From Lasiodiplodia sp. COLG20 (lineage: Eukaryota > Ascomycota > Dothideomycetes > Botryosphaeriales > Botryosphaeriaceae), in the NCBI GenBank assembly GCA_009801085.1, contig VNWV01000010.1, positions 930,001 to 994,000 of the forward strand: 64,000 nucleotides of DNA, written 5' to 3'. The translations under genes and the position numbers were made by a program. Numbering within the stretch: position 1 is the stretch's first letter; the number at the start of each line of letters is the position of its first letter. This document shows, piece after piece, positions 44,103-55,136 of the stretch. The notes beneath the pieces were generated by a model, which made no database searches, was not told the origin of the DNA, and saw nothing but the letters and a program-made list of their open reading frames with translations.

Positions 44103-45680
44103 ATGGACGCCCGCATCTCGCACGATGCTCCTAAGGAGATCAACATCACCAGCCTCAACTGCTGGGGCCTGAAATTCCTTGCAAAGTACCGCCACGAACG
44201 TCTTTCTGAAATCGGCCGCCAGCTCGCCGCCGCTTCTCCGCCGCCGGACATCATTGGCTTGCAGGAGTGCTGGACGAAGCAGGACTACGAGTCCATCCGT
44301 GATACCGTCAGCGAGAAGCTCGGCCTACACTACAGCAAATTCTACCATAGTGGCATTTTCGGCGGCGGACTGGTCATTATCTCACGATGGCCCATCGAGG
44401 AAACCAGCATGGTCCGCTACCCGCTCAACGGCCGGCCTACCGCCTTCTTCCGCGGAGACTGGTTCGTCGGCAAGGGCGTGGCCTGCGCGAGAATCCGGTT
44501 CGGCAAAGGCAAAAAGGATGTTGCTGAAGTGTTTTGCACACATGTGAGTTCATCATCACCACACCGCCAGTTTCCGTATTCGGACACGAAGCTGATTGAC
44601 ACGCAACAGCTGCACGCTCCATACGAAAGCGAGCCCAACGACTCCTACATCTGCCACCGTACCGCTCAAGCTTGGGAAATAACGAAACTGATGCGTGGTG
44701 CCGCCGAGCGTGGCCACCTGGTCATCGGCATGGGCGACTTCAACATGTTGCCATTGTCTCTCGCTCACCGCCTCATTGAGGCGCACTCTCCCGTGAGGGA
44801 CGTCTGGCGCATCGTACACCCCGACTCTTCGGTTGGTGCGGCCCGTGACGCGGTCGAGCAGGCGCGTGGACGACCGATGCCGAATGCGAGATTCAACATC
44901 ACGGAGAACGGAGCTACGTGTGACAGCGCGCTGAATACTTGGAGGTGGAACGAGGCACACAGGAAGCGTCTGGAGAAGGGTCAGGATGTGGACGTCGAGG
45001 ACACAGTCGAGGACCCGCGTGCAAAGCGTCTGGATTACGTCTTCTTTTCTTCTGGTGAGAACAGTCCCTCAGCCAACAACGACACGGATTGGGTGCTCGA
45101 CAAAGTGGATGTAGGCATGACGCAGCGGCACCCCGAGTTGCGCTGCTCGCTCAGCGACCACTTTTCGGTTGAAGTGACCATCAGGCGGGCTGGCGCCCGG
45201 TCTCCGTCTCCGCGCTCGTCGACCAGCGAATCCTTGTACACGGGTTCATCCGTCCTGCCCGTTTCTACTTACGACGAGATCCTTGCCATGATTCACAAGT
45301 ATACAGCCCGAGAGTACCGGCAGCGGCGCCTGCGCCTGGCCCATTTTGCCGGGCAGCTGCTCGTCGCCATCGGCTGTCTCATTGCGGTTTGGTGGAGCCC
45401 CCGCAACTTCGTGTCGTTCATCTTAATGCTAGTGAGCACGCTAGGCCTTGCCGCCGGCGTCATCGACGGCCTGATCGGCGGACTCTTTGTCGGAAGCGAG
45501 CTGCGCGCGCTGAGAGAATTCGAATGGGAGATCAGAAATGCAAAGCTGGCGGCCGAGGGCATGCCCGCGGAGCTGACCAAGACGCGCGAGGACGACGTTG
45601 AACACGGCGGAGCTGAGGTCGACGAGGAGGACGAAGACGAAGAGCAGCAGCAGGGGGATGACACAGCAGACGGGGTATGA
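44103..45680 (+). CDS. ISC1: Inositol phosphosphingolipid phospholipase C (Isc1 / neutral sphingomyelinase)
   Basis: Hydrolyses inositol phosphosphingolipids to ceramide at ER and mitochondrial membranes (family knowledge). Exons 44103-44543 and 44610-45680 give 503 aa. The 66-nt intron (donor GTGAGT, acceptor CAACAG) is a multiple of three with no stop codon, so the gene reads as one open frame, but removing it restores VFCTHLHAPYE, the conserved junction. The endonuclease/exonuclease/phosphatase fold shows LNCWGLK (N19), GLQECW (E55), GDFNM (D190, N192), RLDYVFF and LSDHFSVE. Two C-terminal hydrophobic hairpins (LAHFAGQLLVAIGCLIAVWW, then FVSFILMLVSTLGLAAGVID) are the membrane anchors of Isc1. 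The tail is acidic. Confidence 0.93.
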   Translation: MDARISHDAPKEINITSLNCWGLKFLAKYRHERLSEIGRQLAAASPPPDIIGLQECWTKQDYESIRDTVSEKLGLHYSKFYHSGIFGGGLVIISRWPIEETSMVRYPLNGRPTAFFRGDWFVGKGVACARIRFGKGKKDVAEVFCTHVSSSSPHRQFPYSDTKLIDTQQLHAPYESEPNDSYICHRTAQAWEITKLMRGAAERGHLVIGMGDFNMLPLSLAHRLIEAHSPVRDVWRIVHPDSSVGAARDAVEQARGRPMPNARFNITENGATCDSALNTWRWNEAHRKRLEKGQDVDVEDTVEDPRAKRLDYVFFSSGENSPSANNDTDWVLDKVDVGMTQRHPELRCSLSDHFSVEVTIRRAGARSPSPRSSTSESLYTGSSVLPVSTYDEILAMIHKYTAREYRQRRLRLAHFAGQLLVAIGCLIAVWWSPRNFVSFILMLVSTLGLAAGVIDGLIGGLFVGSELRALREFEWEIRNAKLAAEGMPAELTKTREDDVEHGGAEVDEEDEDEEQQQGDDTADGV

Positions 45681-48600
45681 GCGATGTTTCCACTTCTTTC
45701 CCGACCTTTTTCTGTTTCCCTGGAGGTGGCTCCGCCTTAAGGAGCTGCCTCCGACTTCTTTGATTCATGACGTTTTTGCCAACACTTGAGTTTTGTTTTA
45801 CCTACAGTTGGGCCGGCTGCACACAGGACGAGGCGCTGCTTTGCATGCAATGGCGTCTACGTTCCTGCCGCGACGGGTGCGCGATGGATACCGACGGCTG
45901 CGTCCGCGACAATCGGAGGATGCTGGACTTGGAGTGTAGTCATGTTTATGCGAGGGGCGGGGGACGGGGGCGCAGGGAGAGGGGCGGCGATGGTGCAAGG
46001 ACAGGGTGGGCTAGCGCGGGCAGGGCAGGCTTTCGCGGTTGCGGACAGGGCAGGCTTTCGTAGTTGCAGTTGCAGGGCACAGAGTGTGACGCGGGAAATG
46101 CAGCAGTGATCAAGTGCCGCAGTCTCGAGCGTCGGGAGTAGAGTAAGAACCGGGCGAAAGGTCCGGGTAGCGTTGCGAGCCGTGCCGCTGATAGCGTTGC
46201 CGTGCCGTGCGTGGCTGGTGCTGGCGTCTGGCGCTGCATATGCGTGAGCTGGCGGGCACAGTTCTGGACTTGAGGATGGGCGAGTCGCGGCGTTGAGCGT
46301 CGGCTGCGGTTTGCGCAAGATTGACTTCCCGCCCCGGCCCGCCCGTTGCTAGTGCCACCGCTACCTCCCTAGCGCGCGGCTTCCCAGATGGCGTTTTATT
46401 TTTATGACCAGTTCCATGCATATTGAGCTCGCCAGATGGTGGAGATTAGATCGATGAACTAGATTCTGATAGACATGTGAGAACCTTTTTCCCCTCGCCG
46501 CTGCCACTGGCTGCCGCCCTCTCCCCTGCCCTCGTATAGCTGGATGCATTAGCCACGCCGCGCAGCCCGGCCAACGGCAGCGCCTGCTGCAGCTGCCGCC
46601 CACACCTGTCCGCTGATCTTGACTGATCAAATGACAATCTCCGGGCCACTTTTCCATCCTTCCAATACCGCGAGTAATGAGGACAGGTGATGTTCAGGAC
46701 GGAGTCAGCTGCAAGTCAGCAAGCAGCCCGCTGCTCCTGAGCACTGCATGCTGCAGCTGCCATCCCATGCTTGGTGAAGAGGGGTCCGCAGCGGCCACAG
46801 GTGCCACGCCAGATTCGCTTCTGCTCCGCCGCTCGAGACCGATGGCCGCGTCCCCGGCTGGCGGTACAACGGTTTTTTTGTTTTCTCTGTCGCGATGTGC
46901 CCTGCCCCCGCCATGCACCCATGTCCCCGCCCTCGCGATCGATGGTGACGGCCGCTCCGACGGCCGCGGCAATCGGACACGCGGCGTTCGGGCCTCAATA
47001 TATCGGAAAGCGAGAAAAAGAAATGAAAAAAAGCTTCACGGACAGCAGTCGGGGAAGGCCACGAAAAGGCGTTGGCAACGTACCGGCAAACCTTGTTTTT
47101 CTTTTTTTTTTCTCTCTCCTTCCCTGAAGGACCATCATCACCCTACACCATCTCATCCACCCCATTGGAGACCTTCCGAGCATTGTCGCCAAGGACGACA
47201 CACACCCAGCAGAGCCGCGCGCTACGCTTTCACAATAACGCAAAAACTGGGCAGAAACCCTTGTTCCATGCGCCGTCCAGCACACACCTCTCACACACCT
47301 CTCTTACTCCCGCTCCTGACGCGGCCGGCACCCCGCCGTCACTCCCGTCCCCATCCCCCCTCCTCCTCCTCTATCTTCCAGACCATTTTATTTTCCCACC
47401 CATCTCCACCCATGCTTTGCAGAGCATTCCCCATATCCGGTCTGTCTCTCCGGTCCAGGCCCCCCACTTCCACGACCATCCTAAGAGCACAGGGGGGCAG
47501 AGAAATGCTCCAAGAGTGAGGCGGCCAGGGAAAGCAACAAGAAGGGGAGGAGGGCACGGCAAAAAGATGAGCCTCGCCACCGATCCCTTTCCGCAAGCAG
47601 GAGAAAGAAGGAAGGAAAATCAGCAATAATGGAAACACACGTAGCCCGCGCTACGATCTTTGCGTCAGCAGGTTCTATTGCTTTCTTTTTCTCGGACGTT
47701 CCTTTTCCACGCCTGATTCTCTGCTGCTGCTGCGCCCCGCGCCGTTGCGCACCCGCGCGCCCGCGCGCCGCCGCCGCTGCTGCTGACCCTCTGCGGGCCC
47801 CGGGAAGGGCATCCCACCTTCCCCGATGCCGTATGCACATTGGAATATCGTCCATGTGGCCCCAGTCAGTCTTGACGGGGAATGTGTATGTGTGTGTGTG
47901 CATGCGTGGTGGGCGTGTGCGTTGGCAGGAAACCGTTGACAGGACAAGGTCTGTGTTGTCTGTAGAAGGGATGGGGAGCGACAGGCAACGGGTGTATGTG
48001 CTGCGGCACAGCCACCTAAACCGGATTGCGTGCCTCGTCCTTTTTTCCTTCTTCTTGGGATTCACTCGGCTATCGCCGAAGGATTGAAAAAGGCAGGGTA
48101 AGAAAAAAAGAGGGATCCAATGGCCGGCCGCTGTGTTCATTATTGTACCAGATGTGTACCTACCATTGTCTCGTCATCTTGCCGCCAATCGGGCAGTATG
48201 TAATTGCAGATGTCCATGGTCGTGTGTACGATGCCCACGGCCCCTCTTTTTCCTTGAAAGGGCCCCCCCGTCCATGTTCAATATTTCTCCGGCGGTGGCC
48301 AGCGTTCAGGTCCGGGGTCGACCTCTGGACATTACTCGTGGCAGGCTTTGAAAGGGGAATTGGAGCTCGCCGGCAGTCAATCATGCTGTCGGGGGGGCAG
48401 CTGTTCGGTGGCGGACGCGGCGACGGCGGCGTTGTTGTGGCTGAGATGTCGCGTACATCGATTGCCCGTCCTCCCCCTGTCGCGACAGGCAGGGAAGTCG
48501 CGAAAGACCCTGGAGCTCTCTCTCCTTCAACACAAGGAAACGACTTGACGCGCACCGCGCATCGCGAAGGGGGCGGAAGAGAGGGCCGAGGAGACGAAAG

Positions 48601-48940
48601 GGAAAAGGCCAAGAAAAATACAGATCTCGAAAGCGACCAACCTGTTGTTGCACGAAGCAGGAAAAAAGAGCATGTTCCCCGCCAGGACCGTCTGTGCGGA
48701 GGGGAAGTCCCAGTTCAACGGTAGCGCAAGCTAATGCAACTTCCCTAGCCTAGCGTCCCTTTTCTCTCTCTTGCTCTTTCTCTCTCTCCCTGCCCTAGCT
48801 GCATTGTGCTCGCTGCGACTGCGCGGATCACCTCTCTTTCTCTGTTATGTCGCCTTGCACCGGCTGTATGCGTCAGGATTCGCCCCCAGACCAGGCCAGA
48901 AGGCAGCCGCGCTAGGTAGCCAGCTTGCAGCAGCGGGAGA

Positions 48941-48979
48941 AGCAGCAGCAGCAGCAGCAGCAGCGGCGGCGGCGGCGGC
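48941..48979 (+). repeat. Trinucleotide microsatellite (AGC)n then (GGC)n
   Basis: About eight AGC units run directly into about five GGC units. It lies outside any supported gene. On the plus strand it would read as Gln or Ala runs in chance frames. Confidence 0.85.
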
Positions 48980-49378
48980 TGCCTACACACCGCACATCTC
49001 TCGTGCTCGGTGACGGTGGGGTCCATGCTGCTCCCCGATCTCTACTTACTCTCTCCTTTACTCTGGACCTCGACCTTCCTAAACCAACGGACCTACATGT
49101 AGATTGATGTAATGCCCATTCTCCCCTCTATGCGTTGTCAGCCACCTCGGTTGCGTCAAGCAGTACCTTACCTCCGTCTTGCATGTACGCAGCCGTGTCT
49201 TTGCTGCTTGCCTGCCTCACTTTCGAGACGCCGTCGCCACCGTCGTCCTCAGGGCCCATGTGAAACCAAGCGTTCTGTCCCCTAGACGCAAATAGGGTCC
49301 GTGTGACTCTTTAAAGAATGACATGCAGTCCTGCTGACGTGCGTCTATACGAGAGGATCGGAGACACGTATGCGGGCT

Positions 49379-49441
49379 CGTGTGTGTGTGTGTGTGTCCG
49401 TTCGTCGGTCGGTCTATCGGTCGGTCGGTAGGTAGGGGGAG
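49379..49441 (+). repeat. (TG)n followed by GGTC/GGTA tetranucleotide repeats
   Basis: About nine TG units at 49379-49397 are followed by imperfect repeats of the form CGGT and AGGT up to about 49,440. Simple-sequence DNA in the gene-free region. Confidence 0.75.
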
Positions 49442-51548
49442 GGGGCGCGTTGGCGGGCAGTTTGGGAGGATGGTGAGAAGGGAGAATACGGCAGAAGTAC
49501 GTGCTCGCTGACTCGCAGCCCGGGCTCATTCGTCGCTATAGCGGCCGTCGCATGCGTGTCATACTTTCGAGGTAGAGGACCACAAGATGTCCGAAACCTG
49601 GCGCCTGGGACTGCGCCGTGCCGCGCTGCCCAGCCTCGACCGCCTTTTTGTCGTCTTTGGCCCATTTCCCTATCCTACTCCGGAGTCAGCCCCGTTGCGG
49701 AAGGAAAATGCGATCTTCCAATGGCGCAGGTACCCAGGATTGCGCGAATTATCGTCCCGTGTAGCGGTGTCAAGTCGAGTGGACGAAAAGGCTCCACCGC
49801 CTGTGATGATGGATCGTTTCTTCGGGAAGTTGCAGTAGCGTGTACCGCAAAGAGGTCTGCGTCGGGGACTGCTCATCTCTGAAAGGGTCTTGCCGTGTCG
49901 GCGCAGTGGCAACGTGAAGATCCAAAACTCCAAAAGATGACCTGTGGCCAAGGGCATGCTACACAGGAGACACGCATGAAGGGGGTATCCGCAGGACCGT
50001 GGCCGGGATGTGGGATACCAAATACACGTATTGTTTTTCTTTTCTTTCCATTTGATATGTAAACCTGATCCGAACACATGGACGCATTTCCTTTCCATCA
50101 TACCAACCAAAAAATCACGAGGCATCCAAACACGTATGTAGTTGCAATCGAGCCGGCCAACCAGCCTCTTGCAGGCGCAGCCACGCTCGTCTAATAGATA
50201 GGTGGTAGGGTCATCGGAACCAAATAAAGACCATTCTGGCCCTTGCCAGAGCAAAAAAAGGAACATCGACCGTTGCGGGAGGTATATTAGTCGATTTTTG
50301 CCACCCATCCCCTGTGCCACACTTGGACCCTTTTTTATTTTTTACCCTCTTTCGTGATGATCGCCCCCGTGTCATGTCTTTGTCGGCCGTTTCGTGGAAT
50401 TGGATCAAACCGTGCCGTTTCACCTGAAAAAAATTCGTGCCCGAAGTCTCTGCTGCCTCCATTGCTTTTTTGGGACACGCCCCCGTTCTTCCTCGCCCAA
50501 ACTGCCCTCCACCCCCCACTCACCCAGACGGCTACCTCCGCGGCAGTTAGCAGACCTGACGGCCGTGGACGGAAACGGCTGAGGCCTGTGGAAACCGGAA
50601 AAAACAGCGTGTCCGGTACGACGCGTGCGTAAGCAAGCGCACGCAAGGACCGGGGTCGTGGTAGCAGCGATGCGTCGAATAGAGAGGCCTTCAGTACAGC
50701 GGTCGAGGAGACGAGCCGGAGATGCCGGGGGCTGGGTTATGTCCGTCCGAAAATTCTCCACGTGGATCCTAACGAGCCCTTGCAGCGTGGTGGCCGATGA
50801 CCCGCATTTGCCCATTTCGCCATATCGGCAATTGTGAAAAGTCGAATGGCGAGCAAAAGCGGCGGTGTCGGCGGCGGCGGGGGCACGAGGGGCCCCTCCT
50901 CCGGCTTTGCCCCAGAGGAGCTGCAGCGCCCGGGCGCGCGAGGATGGCCTCTCGGGTGCCGGCAGCAGAAGGAACGGAAACGTTCCTTTTCCCAAGGAGA
51001 CGGCGAAAAGAGACTCTGAGAGGAAAGTAGTGACGAAAATACTTAACACCGAAGTAAATGCCAAGACAGCGCTATCCGCCCAGAATATAGATCACAAAAA
51101 AACAACAATGATGCTGGTGAAAAGACGAGGCGCATGAACGATGCGATGAGAATGGAAAAGAGACGGGAGAAAAAGCAAAAAATAGGCCGAGAAGGAACCA
51201 GGGCGCCACGCAACTATGCATGTTAAGGACGAAGGCGCGGCGCGATCATAAAGGCCACAACGAAGCCTCCTCCCAAGGGTACGTAGATCGGGTATATGTT
51301 GCTGAACATGATGGCGTGTGCATCAAAAAGAAACAGACAGATGGCCAACGGTTGCACGCGCCCCGGCGGCAGGGCTGCCGCGACAGGGCTTTCGGACGGG
51401 AACAAAAGCGAGGCGAGGCGGGGAACGCCACGGCGACAGCCTCTTTACTGATCGTCTTCGCGTGCCCTTACCTCAGAAAAAGATAAGCATGGCCTGATTG
51501 ACGGTTTCGACAGCCTCAACGTCGCTCTCTTCCGATTGCAGAATTAGA

Positions 51549-54500
51549 CTATGTCCCAAACGAGGCGTCCACCGAAGCGGGATCCGACTTCTCGCCATTC
51601 AAGCACTTCAGCGTGTTCTCGAGAATCGCGACGTCCACGCGCAGCGTTGGCGAGATGGGCACCAGCCGCCGCAGGAACCTGATTGTGCGCTCAACGAGCG
51701 CGATGACGCGCGCGTGCGGGATGAGGTCGCGCATCCACGACTTGCGCACCGCCGCCAGCACCAGGCAGTTGCCGAATTGCCTGTCAACGTCAGCATCGTG
51801 TGGATAAATTTAACTCGTTCTACTTACGCGTGAGCCGTGCCGAAAATGTTGGTGACAATCAGCCGCTGGTTGGTGTTCTCGATGCCGTCAAAGGCGATAG
51901 TGCTCTGGATTGCCGATTCGACGCAACGCTTGCTCGCCATCATGACCTTGTGCCAGCTCGCCTTGGACAGCGAGTCCGACACCAGATTCTCCGACGGGTC
52001 GGGCGAGTCGTTTTCGTCGGCGGGTGTGAAGCCGTACTGCTTCATCAGGAACGTCGGCGCCGGATTGGTGTGAATCGCCCAGTGAAGGATCGGCCGCGTG
52101 ATGATGTACCTTGCACCGTAGTACTTGGCGCGCATGCGGGCCTTGTTGATATCGTCCGACGGCTCGTCGGAATCGTCCCATCCAAGCCATGCCGGAAGCG
52201 TTTCCCGCCAACCCTGGAGCTGTTCCTCCAGCATGTCGTCGCGCAATGCAGCCCAGAAATTCTTCTTTCGCCCTTCTGCGGCCCGTTAGCTGTGAACATT
52301 GCACTGAGAAAAGGGTCCTCCCACGTTTACTGTACAGAGCCAGATGGGTCCTATTGAGGATCTTGCGGAGCTGAATCTGGGCCGAATAGTACAGCCAGTT
52401 CATCTCCTCGGGTGGATCCAGTGGAAGCTCTGGGTAAATTTGGCTTGGTAGACCTATGCGTTCTTCGTCTTTCGAGATACCGCTCGGCCTAAGGTGGCTC
52501 ATCTCCGCAAGAATATCACTAAAGAATTAGCATCTTACCCCGAGCCATCCAACAAAAACCTTGAACCAACCTTTCAAGCTGCAAGCAAGTCCAGTACAGG
52601 AACTTGGTCAGGTTCGTCTTGCGCCTGTCAACGCCGCTGGACACGCCTGGGGCAACCTTTCTCAGATCCATGCTGTCCGAAACGTCGGGCTCTGGAGCGT
52701 TGGGGAAGAGCGATTCCTTGTCTCTGTTTGTCGTTAGTACGAAACTTTCTGAAGCGAAAGAAATTCTCCTTACTTGTCAATGAGGACGCCGCAGACTCTG
52801 CACGCATAGCAGATCCATCCCCAGCTCTCTAAAACGCGAGCCAGCTGGCCCATATAGAGACATGCCAAAACACCTGCTTGACCGTGAGAGAGATCGTTTC
52901 CTCCGTGGACCGCACCGAGTATCTCGACGGCGTAGGCATAGTACGCGAGGCCGGGCGTGATATCCATGTTCCGTGCCGCGGTATCCCTCCGGTCCGAGGT
53001 AGGCACATGCTCCGTGGACGGTCTCCGGCTCATGAGGCGTGCTCCGTCGATGCCCGGCGATGGAATGCTGGCCAGGGTGGAATGTGACGAGGCGGGAGAG
53101 GGCTTGATAGTGGCCGGTGGAGAATCCATTGAGGGCATCTGGAGAGAGCTTCCGACGACCGTGTTCGGGCCGCCCAGGGGACCGGGCAGATGGGTCTTGT
53201 GCTCGCAGATCCTTCCCAGAGCGAGCACTAAAAGGACTATCGCGTTCCCAATGGTACGCTCTATGTAATTACCTCTGCTAGGCGGAGTTCCGGGCTCGGG
53301 TCCAGGGATGGGGCCGTTATTCGACCTCTTCCGCTTGAGGGGCACGGCAGGGTAGGTGTCCGGCACGGCAAAGGGTGACCTCGCATTGTGGTTACCGGCA
53401 TCCGGGCTGTACCGCTGAATGAACTTTTCCACCATAGATGCCAGCCGCTCTTTGTCCAGAAACGGCTGCAGCGGGTGCATGTGGCTCAGGTAGCTGTGAT
53501 GTAAGCGCTTCACGGTTCTGACATCTAGCTTAAGAGTGCCGTCCGGATTAAGGCCGCCCCAATTGTGCTGCGGATCCGACCGGTGGATGTCCGCCCCGGT
53601 AGGCTGCGCGGTGAAGCCGATGCCCCAGCTGTTGGATCCGGGCGAAGGGGCAGGAGTGCTAACGACGTCATCTTCGGCACCTTCTGCTGCAGGACTACCT
53701 CCATGGGCACCGTCGTAGAGGTCTTCGCCCTCGCCTCTTCCATAAAGCTTAAGCAATCCCCGGTTCTCTTCTTGCTCTCTCGGGTAGTTCGTTCCGCCGG
53801 GGATTACGTCTTTGAAGAAGGGCTGCATCGCAGACCAATCCATCAACATGGTGTGGGCGGCGGTCGTATGGTCGGCGGGTAATGTGATCTCGGCCTCGAA
53901 AAAGTCCGGGACCTGCGCCGGGTGCCCTTTCGGGCCGATTGTCTGGGAAGCGTCGGGAGGCAGAGAGTACTTGGGTCCGGACAGCGCTTTTGCCGCAGCA
54001 TTCGGCGGCTCGGACGACGTTTTCTCCCTAACTGGATCATAGGTACTTCCCTCAGCTTCTTCTGCTACAGCGGGAGTTGGCGCAGGGAATTGGTCCGATG
54101 GAGTCGTAAGCGTACCCTCTCCATTCTGATGGCCCCGGAGCTGCCGCTCTATTCTATCGAGGCGGCCCGGAATGGACGCAAAGTTTTCCATGAGCGCGCT
54201 GACCTTGGTCGCGATGTCATGCAACGTTCGGTCTTGCCTGCAGGTTCACACGGTGAGCAGGCCGCCACCGAAAAGGGCGGTGAAAAAAAAATTGCTTACT
54301 TGGGCGGTGGCACTTCCTTGTACTCGCACTTGAGCCCGGACTCGCGGCAAAACTGGCACGGTCGTGCTTCGTCGCACTTCTGCTTGCGGTTTCGGCAGTT
54401 GTTGCAGGCCTGGGCGGTTGCAGTGTGAGTGTGGCAGAGGGGGGACGGCGGAGAGTGAGGAGCAACGTACCTGCACGGCGCGCACTTGACGCTTGCGGCC

Positions 54501-55136
54501 GGCGCCCACGTAGTCCGCGGCTTGACCGTATACACCTGGTTGACCGTAAGGTGAGGGGTGGTAGCCCTGGGTAGGGCCCATGGGGGGTGGTGGGCCATTG
54601 TAGGGATTGTGATGGTTTGCGGGGGGAGGGTAGGGAGCCGGCGCACCATTCATGTGGGGATCATGATTGGGATATGCGCCGGGATGGTGACCACCATGGT
54701 CCATTGGTGGTGGTGGTGGTTGCTGTTGCTGCTGCTGGTGAGGAGGGCCTTCAGGTGGACCGGAGACGGCGAGCTGGCGCGGCCGCGTGTCGATGGGCGA
54801 CGGCTGGCTGGGGTTGCTCGGCGGACGCGACAGCGACTCCACGGAGTAGGACCTCGACGGGATGGTTACGGGCGGCGCATTGCCTGGGCGTTGGTTCGGG
54901 TGCTGGCTGAAGTTGACGGGTTCGGGCAGGGCGCGCGGAGCGCGTGGACCGAGAGGCGTACCCGGGACGGAAGGCGGATGGCCCTGGATTGGCGGTGGCG
55001 GCAGCGTGTTGGGAGGGTAGGCGGGGGGTGGTGCTGGTTCGTGATACCGGGCGGGCGGTGGAGGAGGCACAGAAGAGTGAGGAGGGTAGTGAGTATCCAA
55101 ACGGGGACGTTTGACGTCTGGACCATCGGCTTCCAT
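51549..55136 (-). CDS. Zn2Cys6 fungal transcription factor, 1,086 aa
   Basis: Seven exons: 55136-54471, 54409-54300, 54237-52774, 52723-52571, 52518-52331, 52275-51828 and 51780-51549; introns are 47-62 nt, several with CTAAC or CTGAC branch sites, and every phase closes. Residues 1-222 are Pro/Gln/His-rich with a run of six Gln. Exon 2 alone encodes the zinc cluster: C224-x2-C227-x6-C234-x5-C240-x2-C243-x6-C250, followed by linker PPPKQDRTLHDIATK and a short coiled coil. The fungal-specific middle homology region includes YLSHMHPLQPFLDKERL, YIERTIGNAIVLLVLALGRI, AYYAYAVEILG, LYMGQLARVLESWGWI and EEMNWLYYSAQIQLRKIL. It binds DNA in the nucleus; target genes are unknown. The neighbouring P450 is a possible but unproven target. 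Confidence 0.88.

Larger units (their letters stand above)
45681..51548. other. 5.9-kb gene-free region downstream of ISC1 and the Zn2Cys6 gene
   Basis: I find no protein family here on either strand. Features are pyrimidine-rich tracts (47,098-47,130 and 47,330-47,400), a TG-rich stretch near 47,885-47,905, triplet and dinucleotide repeats (listed), and many short open frames of Arg/Pro/Ser-rich translation typical of GC-rich noncoding DNA. Both flanking genes end here, so part is 3' UTR; a long noncoding transcript is possible. Confidence 0.45.

Noticed and set aside
46677..47519. 280-codon open frame in the gene-free region
   Set aside because: Translation is Ser/Pro/His/Arg-rich from pyrimidine tracts and simple sequence, with no domain.
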